From: Nitrosomicrobium frigidum (SeqCode) | Lineage (GTDB): Archaea; Thermoproteota; Nitrososphaeria; Nitrososphaerales; Nitrososphaeraceae | Direction of reading: 5' to 3' | NCBI GenBank assembly: GCA_023251115.1 | Contig: JAHEZK010000003.1 | Location: 1-64,000 of the forward strand | DNA: 64,000 nucleotides | Shown here: positions 53,481-62,760 of the stretch, one piece after another | Layout: each line of letters starts with the position of its first letter | Position numbering within the stretch: the first letter of the stretch is position 1 | The notes under the pieces: model-generated | Told to the model about the DNA's origin: nothing | The model's input: the letters and a program-made list of their open reading frames with translations, nothing else | Database searches by the model: none | Position numbers and translations under genes: made by a program

Positions 53481-54017
53481 TTATTGAATTGAAATCTTTT
53501 CTTTGACAGAGCTAAAAATTTGATCAGATCTTAGAATTGAAATACCCGCCAATCTATTTACTATTTGAATTAATATTATCCAGTTTGGATCGCTCAAGTT
53601 TACTTTAATATCTAAATCACTAGTAACGTTAGAAATAATCTCATTAGAACGTAAATTGGTATGTCTTTTTTCTATAATAACTTTGATAGTTTCATCGTCA
53701 TGTATTTTCATGGAAAGTTGTTTGACAAGGTTATGAATGTCTGTTAATTCCGCCCTGCAAATTTTTTCCAGGGGTATAATTCTGAGAACATACCTGAATA
53801 ACCATGGTTCATTTCTTACAAGTTCTCTACAGGCCTCTACTACTTGGAAGGGGTCCATACATGTTTTGGCTACTATAATCCCTGAAATAGAAGAAATTTC
53901 AATTGTAGGATTCTTATCCCCAAGGGTATCTAAGATCTGGAGTAATTCGTCAAAAGCATCGGTTTCTCTATACTTGAAGGTTGTCACAAGCAAATTGCAA
54001 TCAGGTATGTCGTTCAC
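53481..54017 (-). CDS. THUMP domain protein
   Basis: A 178-residue protein. The N-terminal NLLVTTFKYRETDAFDELLQIL and the later PWLFRYVLRIIPLEK, with SDLDIKVNLSDPNWIILIQIVNRLAGISIL, form a THUMP domain, which docks RNA acceptor stems. No catalytic domain follows, so this is a stand-alone THUMP, like the Tan1/THUMPD1 adaptor that supports tRNA cytidine acetylation. The partner acetyltransferase is not nearby. Inferred role: tRNA modification adaptor. Confidence 0.8.
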   Translation of the reverse strand: MNDIPDCNLLVTTFKYRETDAFDELLQILDTLGDKNPTIEISSISGIIVAKTCMDPFQVVEACRELVRNEPWLFRYVLRIIPLEKICRAELTDIHNLVKQLSMKIHDDETIKVIIEKRHTNLRSNEIISNVTSDLDIKVNLSDPNWIILIQIVNRLAGISILRSDQIFSSVKEKISIQ

Positions 54018-54089
54018 AATAAGGGTCCTAGCTCATACGATAATAATCTATTGGATAATTTTTATTTTCAAAAACAATTGCCAACAACA

Positions 54090-54959
54090 ATGTTAGTCCG
54101 TAAAACTAATTTGTTTTCTTCTCTGAAGAATCCAATGTTTTTATTATGCAAAAATGTATCAAGCTATCAAATGAGTCAGCTCAATATAGTTGAAAATAAA
54201 CCAGCTTTATTGATTGACATATTTATTGATGGTAAACCGAATAGGGTATTGGTAATAAGTGATTTACATATAGGTATTACATACTGGTTACGCAGTAGTG
54301 ATATCGCCATTGACTGGTATCAAATCATAAAAGATATCGAAACAGAATTAAGAGATATTGTTATCTCAAACAAGGTAAATTCCATTGTGTTACTTGGTGA
54401 CATTAAAAACAACATATTTAAAATGGAAAAACAAGATTGGAATTTAATTCCTAATTTTTTACACTCACTGGCAGAAATTTGTGATGTCTATTTGATCCCC
54501 GGGAATCACGATTCAAGAATAGGATTAATATCTCCTGACAATGTACACTTAATTGGTGTTAAAGGAATGGTATTAGACGATATTCTATTGACACATGGAC
54601 ATACATTTCCATCAGAGCTAAGATCTAATATAAACAAAATAATTATGGGACACATACATCCTACATTTTTTAGAGAGAATAGTATTTTAAGTGGACAGAA
54701 GGTGTGGATCTTTTTGAAAGTACAAAAAGAGGCTATATTTCCAAGTACAAAAGGATCTCTCGATCTAGTATTGTTACCATCATTTAATAGATACGTCTAT
54801 GGGCACGGTAGACCTAGACGAGGGAAAATAAATTCACCTATTTTGAAAAAAATATTAAAAAAAGAAATTATAGATAAATGTTTGATAGTTTCAATAGATG
54901 GAACTATTATTGGAAATGAGAATACTTTAGGTGAAGTGTTTAATCCTGACTTTAATTAA
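54090..54959 (+). CDS. Metallophosphoesterase
   Basis: A 289-residue calcineurin-like enzyme. Motifs are VISDLHIGI (DxH), LLGDIKNN (GDxK variant), GNHDSR and THGHTFPSEL with IMGHIHP. These are found in archaeal YfcE/MPE-type proteins of the DNA-repair or nucleotide phosphodiesterase kind. The frame is open from a TTG at 54051, but the ATG at 54090 is the more likely start. Divergent from the THUMP gene, 34-73 bases away. Confidence 0.85.
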   Translation: MLVRKTNLFSSLKNPMFLLCKNVSSYQMSQLNIVENKPALLIDIFIDGKPNRVLVISDLHIGITYWLRSSDIAIDWYQIIKDIETELRDIVISNKVNSIVLLGDIKNNIFKMEKQDWNLIPNFLHSLAEICDVYLIPGNHDSRIGLISPDNVHLIGVKGMVLDDILLTHGHTFPSELRSNINKIIMGHIHPTFFRENSILSGQKVWIFLKVQKEAIFPSTKGSLDLVLLPSFNRYVYGHGRPRRGKINSPILKKILKKEIIDKCLIVSIDGTIIGNENTLGEVFNPDFN

Positions 54960-57900
54960 TTCGATATTTGGAGAGTGGACTTATTGAGGGCTTATTTTTG
55001 TTTCTCCATTCTAAGCAATGTATGAAAGAGATTGCAGATTCTACTGTCGTAAGCACTGGAATTCCCATTTCAACTGCCTTTCTTCTGATTTGATATTCAT
55101 CATCAAGCATACCGACATACTTTTCAATAGTGGACGTTGATGGAATGTTTATTATAAAATCTATTTTCTTGTTGTAGAGAAGATCTGCAATGTTGGGTTT
55201 TCTTATTGGTTCACTTATCTTGTGTACTTCCTGAACGCTGTTAGTTATTCTACTTTTGATAAATTCAGCAGTGTGTTCTGTTGCCAATAAATTAAATTTC
55301 ATGGAATTTATAAGTGAGATTGCCGAAAGCATTTTTTCTTTATTTTTTTGTCCTCCAATGGTTATTAGGGCCGATCCTGAAAGTGGTAAATTATATCCTG
55401 CTGCTTCGTAGGCCTTTGATAAGGCATCATAAAAACTGTTTCCATGACAGGCTACTTCACCGGTTGATTGCATTTCAACTCCTAATACTATATCAGAACC
55501 TTCCAATTGCATAAATGAAAATTGTGGTACTTTTATTCCAAAACCACTTATTTTTAGCCATGGCTCGTTAAGGTCTTCTGGTAATTTTCCATTGAGAATT
55601 GCTTTAGATGCCAACGAAATTAAATTAATTCCAACTATTTTTGAGACAAATGGCGTGGTTCTTGACGCCCTGACATTTGCCTCAATGACATAAACCTCAT
55701 CATCTTTAACCAAGTACTGGATATTAAGAGGACCTTTTACCTCCAATTTTTTGGCAATCACGTTAGAGTAGTCTACTATTGTATTCATTGTTTGTCTATT
55801 CAGCCTCCAAGGAGGTATGCACATCATGGCATCTCCAGAGTGAATACCTGCATTATCAATGTGTTCAATTAGAGCACCTATGATTACATCTTTACCATTA
55901 CACACCGCATCTACGTCAACCTCGGCAGAATCCTGAAAGAATTTGCTAATTACAATTGGATATTCAGGACTGATTTGAGCTGCCTCATTTATGTACCGAT
56001 CCAATTGTTCTTCATTCCAAATCACCTTCATAGCCGCACCACTCAGCACATATGAAGGCCTTACCAATACAGGGAAACCTACCTTTTGAGAAAATATCTT
56101 TGCTCCACTTAAATCTGTAAATTTATTCCAAGGAGGTTGTTTTATATTTAATGAATCAAGTAACTTGCTAAACTTTTCTCTGTCTTCAGCCATATCAGTA
56201 TGGACGCTATCAGTACCAATAATGTTTACATTTAGTTGTCCTAATTTAGGAACAAGATTATTTGCTGTCTGACCTCCAACACATGTGACTATTCCCTTTG
56301 GTCGCTCTTTTTCATATATATCGAGAATCCTTTCTAGTGATAATTCTTCAAAATATAATCTATCAGATATGTCGTAATCAGTAGACACTGTTTCTGGATT
56401 ACAGTTAATAACTGACACAGATTTTATACCATTATTCTTTAGACCCCAAACCATGTTGACTGTACCCCAATCAAACTCTACACTGCTACCTATTCTGTAT
56501 GGTCCTGCTCCAAGTACTATTACGGAATTTGTCTCTTTCCTAAAAACAATATCATCTTTGTCTCCACCATATGTCAAATACAGGTAATTGGTTTTCGCGG
56601 GCCATTCTGCAGCCAGCGTATCTACCTGCTTTACGACTGGATTGATGCCAAACTTTTGTCTCAATTTTCTTGCACTTGTCTCTCTTAATCCTAAACACTT
56701 GCCTATTTGTAAATCTGAAAATCCATATTTTTTCGCATCTCGCAATAAATTCTCAGAAATCTCAGAAACATCTACCTGGTGTAATTTATCATATAAATCC
56801 ACAATATTTTTGATTTTTTCCAAGAACCATGAATCTATTGAGGAAAGTTTACTAATTCGAGTTACGGGAATTCCCAATCTCATTGCCCTAACAACATCGA
56901 ATAAGATTTCATCACTTGGATACAGCAATTTTTGTTCTACAAGTTCTAATTCTTCCTTTGAATTTTCATCATTTCCAACTAAACCTATTTTTCCGCCATC
57001 GTTCATTCTAATAGCTTTTTGTAGGACTTCCTCAAAGGTTCTACCGATTGCCATTACTTCGCCTACTGACTTCATACTAGTACCAATTCTTCTGTTAACC
57101 AATTCAAATTTCCTGAAATCCCATCTGGGCATTTTTAGCACCACATAATCCAAAGAAGGTTCAAAGCAAGCTGTGGTAGCCTTAGTTATACTATTAACAA
57201 GTTCTGTAAGAGAGTAACCTAGGCCCATTTTAGCTGCCATGTATGCCAATGGATACCCTGTCGCCTTGCTGGCCAAAGCTGAGGACCTTGAAAGCCTTGC
57301 ATTTATTTCTATTGCACTATACGATTCACTTAAGGGATCCAAACCAAACTGAATATTGCATTCTCCGATTATGCCGCAATATTCCACTGCTCTAATGGCT
57401 GCAGAACGTAATCTGTGATATTCTTCATTATTGATAGTCTGCGATGGAGCAATGACAATATTGTCTCCTGTGTGTACCCTCATTCCTAAAACGTTTTCCA
57501 TATTACAAATCGCAATGCTGTTACCTCTTGAGTCTCTCATCATTTCATATTCTATCTGTTTCCAGCTCCCAATATATTGCTCAATCAAGACTTGATTTAC
57601 TAGACTTAAAGAAAGTCCTCGTTGCACTATTTCTTGCAATTCGTATTCGTTATGCGCAACTCCTCCCCCTTTACCACCTAGAGTGTACGCTACCCTTATT
57701 ATTACCGGATATCCTATCTTGCCAGCGACTCCTAGCGCCTCTTCCAAATTATAAGCCGGCGCACTCTCTAGTACTGGAACGTTACTCTTTATCATTGCAA
57801 TTTTAAACTGTTCTCTATCCTCGGTTATCTTTATGCTATTCACGGGAGTTCCCAATACTCGTATCTTGTACTTATCTAGGATCCCATCATCGTGCAAAGA

Positions 57901-58152
57901 TACTCCACAATTTAATGCGGTTTGACCACCAAAACCAAGCATTATTGAATCCGGAAGTTCCTTTTCTATTATTTGTTGTATATAATATCCATTAACTGGT
58001 AACAGATATACCTTATTTGCGAATCTAGTGTCCGTTTGAATAGTAGCTATATTGGGATTTACCAGTACTGTCTTAATTCCTTCTTCGGATAAGGCTTTGA
58101 GGCATTGTGAACCGGAATAGTCAAATTGGCGGTCAGAACTTCTGACATTCAC
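54952..58152 (-). CDS. carB: Carbamoyl-phosphate synthase large subunit, N-terminus disrupted
   Basis: A 1066-residue frame covering nearly all of CarB: two ATP-grasp halves (VLVNPNIATIQTDTRFA, then VINCNPETVSTDYDISDR), the VIGEC-like EYCGIIGECNIQF, and the C-terminal allosteric MGS domain (AEFIKSRIT...). It makes carbamoyl phosphate for arginine and pyrimidines with CarA, which is directly upstream. The annotated GTG start omits the conserved first 20 residues (KKVIVLGSGAIKIGEAGE), which are present in another frame immediately upstream; see the 22-base insertion. Length is otherwise normal. The 3' end overlaps the metallophosphoesterase by eight bases. Confidence 0.9.
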   Translation of the reverse strand: MNVRSSDRQFDYSGSQCLKALSEEGIKTVLVNPNIATIQTDTRFANKVYLLPVNGYYIQQIIEKELPDSIMLGFGGQTALNCGVSLHDDGILDKYKIRVLGTPVNSIKITEDREQFKIAMIKSNVPVLESAPAYNLEEALGVAGKIGYPVIIRVAYTLGGKGGGVAHNEYELQEIVQRGLSLSLVNQVLIEQYIGSWKQIEYEMMRDSRGNSIAICNMENVLGMRVHTGDNIVIAPSQTINNEEYHRLRSAAIRAVEYCGIIGECNIQFGLDPLSESYSAIEINARLSRSSALASKATGYPLAYMAAKMGLGYSLTELVNSITKATTACFEPSLDYVVLKMPRWDFRKFELVNRRIGTSMKSVGEVMAIGRTFEEVLQKAIRMNDGGKIGLVGNDENSKEELELVEQKLLYPSDEILFDVVRAMRLGIPVTRISKLSSIDSWFLEKIKNIVDLYDKLHQVDVSEISENLLRDAKKYGFSDLQIGKCLGLRETSARKLRQKFGINPVVKQVDTLAAEWPAKTNYLYLTYGGDKDDIVFRKETNSVIVLGAGPYRIGSSVEFDWGTVNMVWGLKNNGIKSVSVINCNPETVSTDYDISDRLYFEELSLERILDIYEKERPKGIVTCVGGQTANNLVPKLGQLNVNIIGTDSVHTDMAEDREKFSKLLDSLNIKQPPWNKFTDLSGAKIFSQKVGFPVLVRPSYVLSGAAMKVIWNEEQLDRYINEAAQISPEYPIVISKFFQDSAEVDVDAVCNGKDVIIGALIEHIDNAGIHSGDAMMCIPPWRLNRQTMNTIVDYSNVIAKKLEVKGPLNIQYLVKDDEVYVIEANVRASRTTPFVSKIVGINLISLASKAILNGKLPEDLNEPWLKISGFGIKVPQFSFMQLEGSDIVLGVEMQSTGEVACHGNSFYDALSKAYEAAGYNLPLSGSALITIGGQKNKEKMLSAISLINSMKFNLLATEHTAEFIKSRITNSVQEVHKISEPIRKPNIADLLYNKKIDFIINIPSTSTIEKYVGMLDDEYQIRRKAVEMGIPVLTTVESAISFIHCLEWRNKNKPSISPLSKYRIN
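58126..58147 (-). other. 22-base insertion with a perfect palindrome in the 5' end of carB
   Basis: On the minus strand the conserved GEAGE codons end at 58148 and FDYSGS resumes at 58125. The 22 bases between have no counterpart in CarB. They contain GTCAGAAGTTCTGAC (58132-58146), a perfect palindrome with seven-base arms around one base. The insertion is 3n+1 long. The frame before it also needs one extra base after the ATG at 58212 (AAA to AAAA gives MKTIKK), so the two changes together restore the frame. Confidence 0.85.
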
Positions 58153-58208
58153 CCGCTTCTCCGATTTTTATTGCTCCACTGCCCAATACTATTACTTTCT
58201 TTATAGTT

Positions 58209-59426
58209 TCATTCTTTGGAAAATTTTCCCACCTCCATTTTCTTTACAGATTTGAGTCGACTTTGGTCAGAATTCTTCTGTTCAATAAGGTCTTTAAAGC
58301 TATTGAATATGTGCATACAATCATAAGGGCCGGGAGAAGCTTCAGGATGAAACTGCACTGCAATTATGGGTTTTGATTTATGTTTGATACCTTCTATAGT
58401 ATTGTCATCAGAATTTATATACCAGGCTTTAAATCCTGTTTTGTCCAAAGTATTTGATTTCACCCCATATCCGTGATTCTGGCTCGTAATAAATGTTTGA
58501 TTGGTACTGACATCAGTGCATCCTTTATTCTGACCTCTATGTCCAAACTTCAACTTATACGTATCACCTCCAGCTGCAAGTGCTATAATTTGGTTTCCTA
58601 AACATATGCCCAACATTGGCAATGATGAATCAAACAATTTAAGAGCAGTTTCTATTGTAATATTGCACACTTTCGGATCTCCAGGACCGTTACTTATTAT
58701 GATACCTTTGGGTTTATGAGAAATTATCTCGCTAAATGATATATCCCATGGAACGCGAATAACCCGATAACCCATCCGTAAAATATTACGAATAATGCTA
58801 TATTTCGTACCTGTATCAATTAATACTATTGGTTCTAATGAACGGTATCCATACTCGATAGCCTTGTCAACAGATACTTGGGACATAAAATTAAATCCAT
58901 CATATCTGGTCTTTTTTACGGTATCCAATAGGGCTTTTGTATTTATTTGTTTTTCTGAAACTGAAAGCGCACCATTCATTACTCCCTTTATTCTAATTTT
59001 CTTGGTTAGATCACGTGTATCAATTCCACTAATACCTGGTATTTTTTCATCATAAAGCCATTGATCTAAAGTTTTGTGGCATTCTCTATGATTCGCTACG
59101 TTAGACAATTCGTGAACTATCAGCCCTGAAACTTGAATGTTCTCTGACTCGAAATATTTTGGTAGTCCATACTCATCCTTGATAGATTTACTTGGTACAC
59201 CATAGTTCCCAATAAGCGGATAGGTCATACACAATATTTGTCCTCTATATGATGGATCGGTTAATGTCTCAGTATATCCTACCATGCCTGTATTAAAAAC
59301 AAATTCTCCGCCAACTGTTTTTGGATAGCCAAATCCAGTACCTCGATACGTTGAACCATCTTCTAAAATTATCATCGCGTTAAGGCCTGTGTGATTACCA
59401 TGAATTGTAGGAATTTTGACCCTCAT
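58209..59426 (-). CDS. carA: Carbamoyl-phosphate synthase small subunit
   Basis: A 405-residue glutamine amidotransferase. It has the CarA N-terminal domain (FGYPKTVGGEFVFNTGMVGYTETLTDPSYRGQ) and the class I GATase triad in MLGICLGNQIIA (Cys) and FHPEASPGPYD (His, Glu). It supplies ammonia to CarB. The start at 59426 is supported by an AAATTTAAATC box about 25 bases upstream, giving a 17-residue N-terminal extension before MIILEDG. Its TGA overlaps an ATG (ATGA) that would be the usual carB start. Confidence 0.94.
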   Translation of the reverse strand: MRVKIPTIHGNHTGLNAMIILEDGSTYRGTGFGYPKTVGGEFVFNTGMVGYTETLTDPSYRGQILCMTYPLIGNYGVPSKSIKDEYGLPKYFESENIQVSGLIVHELSNVANHRECHKTLDQWLYDEKIPGISGIDTRDLTKKIRIKGVMNGALSVSEKQINTKALLDTVKKTRYDGFNFMSQVSVDKAIEYGYRSLEPIVLIDTGTKYSIIRNILRMGYRVIRVPWDISFSEIISHKPKGIIISNGPGDPKVCNITIETALKLFDSSLPMLGICLGNQIIALAAGGDTYKLKFGHRGQNKGCTDVSTNQTFITSQNHGYGVKSNTLDKTGFKAWYINSDDNTIEGIKHKSKPIIAVQFHPEASPGPYDCMHIFNSFKDLIEQKNSDQSRLKSVKKMEVGKFSKE

Positions 59427-59566
59427 AGAGTTGTAAAATATCGAGATTTAAATTTTCCTAAGTTGAATCTATGTTGGGCACTTTGGCATTGATAAGTTAG
59501 ATTATGTTTGGTGTCAAAGATACTGACTGACGAAAGGAAAAATTTGGAGTTATTATTTTATTATGC

Positions 59567-60052
59567 CTACTTTAACCAATCAATTGGAATGTCTTGATAT
59601 AAGCCATTAGGTAAAATCCTTCTAATGGAAATAGGTAAAACTTTCGAGTTCAGTTCTGCCACAGCAATAGAGATTGTATCATTAAACTTGATTGATGAAT
59701 CTACAATAGTTGGCGCACCAAGAGAAAGCTGCAATGATCTAGCTCCTATTATTCTTGCACGTTCGAATCGCGTCAATGTTGGAGGTCCTATCAAAACTTG
59801 GCTGTCTTGCGGAGGTATTTCTCTGGATTCAAAATCCATCTCTGGATATACTACTACTTCATCTTTCGGCCTGCTACTTTTTGACTCTTCGACCACTTCT
59901 GGCTTTTCAATTTTGGTTTTCTTACTTTTCTTTTCCTTTTCTTGAGGATTCTTACCCCTAGTTACCGCCTCTCCTTTTACTTTAAGCTGTTTTTTTAGTT
60001 TGATCGGTTTTTTTTCCTTATTTTTTTCAGATGTAGAACGTCTTAAAACCAA
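59567..60052 (-). CDS. rpoK: DNA-directed RNA polymerase subunit K (Rpo6)
   Basis: The C-terminal 75 residues ([22 protein letters not shown] through [12 protein letters not shown]) are the Rpb6/RpoK core, which locks the clamp of RNA polymerase. The N-terminal half is a Lys/Glu-rich, disordered extension not found in most archaeal RpoK. I chose the TTG at 60052 because a TTAATTATATATTC box lies about 28 bases upstream; a TTG four codons earlier is also open. Convincing family call. Confidence 0.88.
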   Translation of the reverse strand: MVLRRSTSEKNKEKKPIKLKKQLKVKGEAVTRGKNPQEKEKKSKKTKIEKPEVVEESKSSRPKDEVVVYPEMDFESREIPPQDSQVLIGPPTLTRFERARIIGARSLQLSLGAPTIVDSSIKFNDTISIAVAELNSKVLPISIRRILPNGLYQDIPIDWLK

Positions 60053-60144
60053 GAATAAATGCAAAAAAAGTGAATATATAATTAAATGTTGCTAATAAAT
60101 GAACAAATTAATAGCCACACAGAACTCATTTGCAGTAGTAGACA

Positions 60145-60534
60145 ATGACGTGGAGTAATTCAAATACTGTCTCAAGAATTCATGTCGATTTCGCAGTTGG
60201 CAGCAAGGGGAAAATAGCGTTGGAATTTGTTCGTCATCTATCACCCATCACTTTTTCAAATATTATCAAAGTAATGCCAATTTCTGGGAGGCTGCACTTT
60301 TTGGACCGTAAATTAGCTTACGTAGAAACAGGGCTAACAGTTGGAGCGGAAAAACAGAAATCGGTATTTAGAAAGGGAGATCTGGGATTCATGGTTTCTA
60401 ACGGATCAATTTCTATTGTATTACAGGACACCAAAGGTATTAACATGAATCACATAGGTCATTGTGTGGAAGATCCCATTTTGTTAGAATCAAGTGATTC
60501 AGGCGAAATCATATTTATTAACCGGACTCCATGA
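60145..60534 (+). CDS. Cyclophilin-like fold protein
   Basis: A 129-residue single-domain beta-barrel protein. KLAYVETGLTVGAEKQKSVFRKGDLGFMVSNGSISIVLQD matches the archaeal/bacterial cyclophilin-like (DUF369-type) family, which has the cyclophilin fold but no proven isomerase activity. It is divergent from rpoK. Start ATG. Function uncertain. Confidence 0.7.
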   Translation: MTWSNSNTVSRIHVDFAVGSKGKIALEFVRHLSPITFSNIIKVMPISGRLHFLDRKLAYVETGLTVGAEKQKSVFRKGDLGFMVSNGSISIVLQDTKGINMNHIGHCVEDPILLESSDSGEIIFINRTP

Positions 60535-60589
60535 GAGATTATGAGTTAAGGGGTGCTCATCACCAATATTTCCATCGCTAAAATGTCAT

Positions 60590-60865
60590 TTGTTTGAACC
60601 CAGTAAGAAAATTATTTGGACAATTGTAGGAAAACATAATGAATATTGGATTGATTTAGACTTAGAATACTGTTCATGCAACGATTACTACTTTAGAACG
60701 CTTTCTGGTCAAGGGATATGTTATCATTTAGATTTTGCAAAGAAAAAATCAAATTCAAACGCAGACGTTGTCCGCTTTTCTGATTCAGAATATTATGATT
60801 TTATTAAATCACTGGTAAATGATAATTACCTTATTATTTGTAATGAAACAGGGGATTTATCTTGA
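60590..60865 (+). CDS. SWIM zinc-finger protein
   Basis: A 91-residue protein. YCSCNDYYFRTLSGQGICYHLDF has the SWIM pattern CxCx(n)CxH, a zinc finger used in DNA binding and in recombination-related proteins. In archaea small SWIM proteins may be Shu2/Sws1-like recombination mediators. It starts with TTG. No RecA-like paralog is adjacent. It lies 32 bases before purD on the same strand. Confidence 0.75.
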   Translation: MFEPSKKIIWTIVGKHNEYWIDLDLEYCSCNDYYFRTLSGQGICYHLDFAKKKSNSNADVVRFSDSEYYDFIKSLVNDNYLIICNETGDLS

Positions 60866-60896
60866 ATTGTAAAGTTTTGCCGATTTCTTAAAAAAC

Positions 60897-62210
60897 ATGA
60901 TAAAATTGAAACCATATGATACCATCTTGATAATTGGTTCAGGAGGAAGAGAACATTCTATAGGATGGAAGCTCTCTAATGATTCGAACAAGAGTATATT
61001 TTATGCTCCAGGGAATGGGGGCACAGAAAAAAACATTCCAGTGGATTCCAGCGACGTAATGGGACTTTGTGAATTTGCGAAGGAGCATAATTCTTTTACT
61101 GTAGTGGGCCCTGAAAAGCCTCTATCGCTTGGTATCGTTGATTTATTTCAGGAGAATCAATTACCTATATTTGGTCCAAACAGAAGTGCTTCCAGGTTGG
61201 AATCAAGTAAGGTGTTCGCAAAGCTTTTCATGCGTAACATAGGAATTCAAACAGCCCCATTCTCAATCTATTCAAACGCTGAAAGTGCAATAAAGCATGT
61301 CCAATCAGCTTCAAAAAATGTGGTTGTCAAGGTTGATGGACTTGCAGCCGGTAAGGGCGTGTTTGTATGCGATAGCGTTAAATCAGCAACTGAAGTTATT
61401 CGAAGGATCTTTATTGACAAGGAATTCACTAATTCTCCCAGTAGAGTTGTACTCGAAGAGAGAATTTATGGAGACGAGGCCTCTTTTATCGCTCTATGTG
61501 ATGGAAAATCTATCATCCCGTTAGCATCAAGCCAGGATCATAAGAATATCTACGATGGAGATAGAGGTCCGAACACAGGTGGAATGGGAAGCTATTGTCC
61601 TACCCCACTCATCACAAATAGACTTGAAGAAAAGATAATGGCGAATGTGATGCGGCCCACAATAAAGGGATTAAGTGATTTTGGAATTAAATTCCGCGGT
61701 TTTCTATATGCAGGGCTCATGATAGAACATGGTTCGAATGAACCATACGTGCTTGAATTTAATGTTAGAATGGGAGATCCGGAATGTCAATCTATTCTCT
61801 CAATAATGAATTCTAATTTGTTGGAATATCTGGAGGCAGCCATGGATGAAAGACTTGACTCAATGCCACCGATCAACTGGGCAAATAAAAGTTCGGTCTG
61901 TGTAGTAATGGCCTCAAAAGGATATCCTGAGAAGTATCATACCGGAGAAATTATTAATGGCTTAGATTCCACATTTGATAGTAACACCCACGTATTTCAT
62001 TCGGGGACTAAAAAAGATTCTATGGGACGAGTCTTTACAAATGGCGGAAGAGTTTTATCAGTTACTTCACTAGGCGACACCCTTGAAGCTGCTAAAAAGG
62101 AAGCATATTTAACGGCATCTCAAATTCACTGGGGAAAAAATGAAGAATACTTTAGAAATGATATTGCTTCAAAAGGAATTAAATACATGAAATCCACTTT
62201 CAGTAATTAA
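60897..62210 (+). CDS. purD: Phosphoribosylamine-glycine ligase
   Basis: A 437-residue ATP-grasp enzyme for step 2 of purine synthesis, joining phosphoribosylamine and glycine to GAR. The start ILIIGSGGREHSIGWKLS, then VKVDGLAAGKGVFVCD, DGDRGPNTGGMGSYCPTP and LEFNVRMGDPECQ are diagnostic. GAR is the substrate of purN at the window end. ATG start. Its 3' end overlaps the cyclo-ligase gene by 42 bases in convergent orientation. Confidence 0.96.
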   Translation: MIKLKPYDTILIIGSGGREHSIGWKLSNDSNKSIFYAPGNGGTEKNIPVDSSDVMGLCEFAKEHNSFTVVGPEKPLSLGIVDLFQENQLPIFGPNRSASRLESSKVFAKLFMRNIGIQTAPFSIYSNAESAIKHVQSASKNVVVKVDGLAAGKGVFVCDSVKSATEVIRRIFIDKEFTNSPSRVVLEERIYGDEASFIALCDGKSIIPLASSQDHKNIYDGDRGPNTGGMGSYCPTPLITNRLEEKIMANVMRPTIKGLSDFGIKFRGFLYAGLMIEHGSNEPYVLEFNVRMGDPECQSILSIMNSNLLEYLEAAMDERLDSMPPINWANKSSVCVVMASKGYPEKYHTGEIINGLDSTFDSNTHVFHSGTKKDSMGRVFTNGGRVLSVTSLGDTLEAAKKEAYLTASQIHWGKNEEYFRNDIASKGIKYMKSTFSN

Positions 62211-62756
62211 GACATCTATTTTTCTGTCATGCGGAAGAATTGGAATGGGTTTTTTAATTAACTGAAAATCGTAAGCTAGGCCAATACTTTTTGAAAATTT
62301 GTTGTTGGTCAAGTATTTGTCATAATAACCATAACCATAACCAATCCTAAATCCATACATATCAAAAACAATACCGGGAATGATCAGTAAATCAATGAAA
62401 TCTGAAGTCTTGTTGTCTATATTTGGTTCTTTGATCCCAAACATATTAACATCAAGTGAATTTTTTTCGAAATCCTTTTGATCTACCACATAAAATCGCA
62501 GATCGTTTGACATAATTCGTGGTAACAACACAGTCTTTCCTAAATTTAAAGCATAATTAATAATTTCCCCGGTTTGAACTTCTGAACCAATGGCAAGGTA
62601 AAGTCCTATGGATTTTGATTGATTAAACACAGGGCTTTCTATGAGCTTCTGCTGAATTAACTTGCTCTTCGTGGATATTTCAAAGTGGCTCATAGAGTTT
62701 CTATTGTGAAGAACCTCTTTTCTCAAAAGCGACTTTTCTTCATTGTCTAATTTCAT
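62169..62756 (-). CDS. 5-formyltetrahydrofolate cyclo-ligase
   Basis: A 195-residue enzyme (MTHFS/YgfA). The ATP-binding and signature regions are SIGLYLAIGSEVQTGEII, TSDFIDLLIIPGIVFDMYGFRIGYGYGYYDKYL. It converts 5-formyl-THF into methenyl-THF, feeding the folate pool used by folD and purN. It starts four bases after folD, so the two are co-transcribed. ATG start. Confidence 0.92.
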   Translation of the reverse strand: MKLDNEEKSLLRKEVLHNRNSMSHFEISTKSKLIQQKLIESPVFNQSKSIGLYLAIGSEVQTGEIINYALNLGKTVLLPRIMSNDLRFYVVDQKDFEKNSLDVNMFGIKEPNIDNKTSDFIDLLIIPGIVFDMYGFRIGYGYGYYDKYLTNNKFSKSIGLAYDFQLIKKPIPILPHDRKIDVLITESGFHVFNSF

Positions 62757-62760
62757 AGTA

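Noticed and set aside
58126-58147. Tiny archaeal intron as the accepted explanation for the carB break
   Set aside because: The bulge-helix-bulge fold is only partial, such introns in protein genes are very rare, and a second one-base defect is needed upstream; kept as a testable alternative only.
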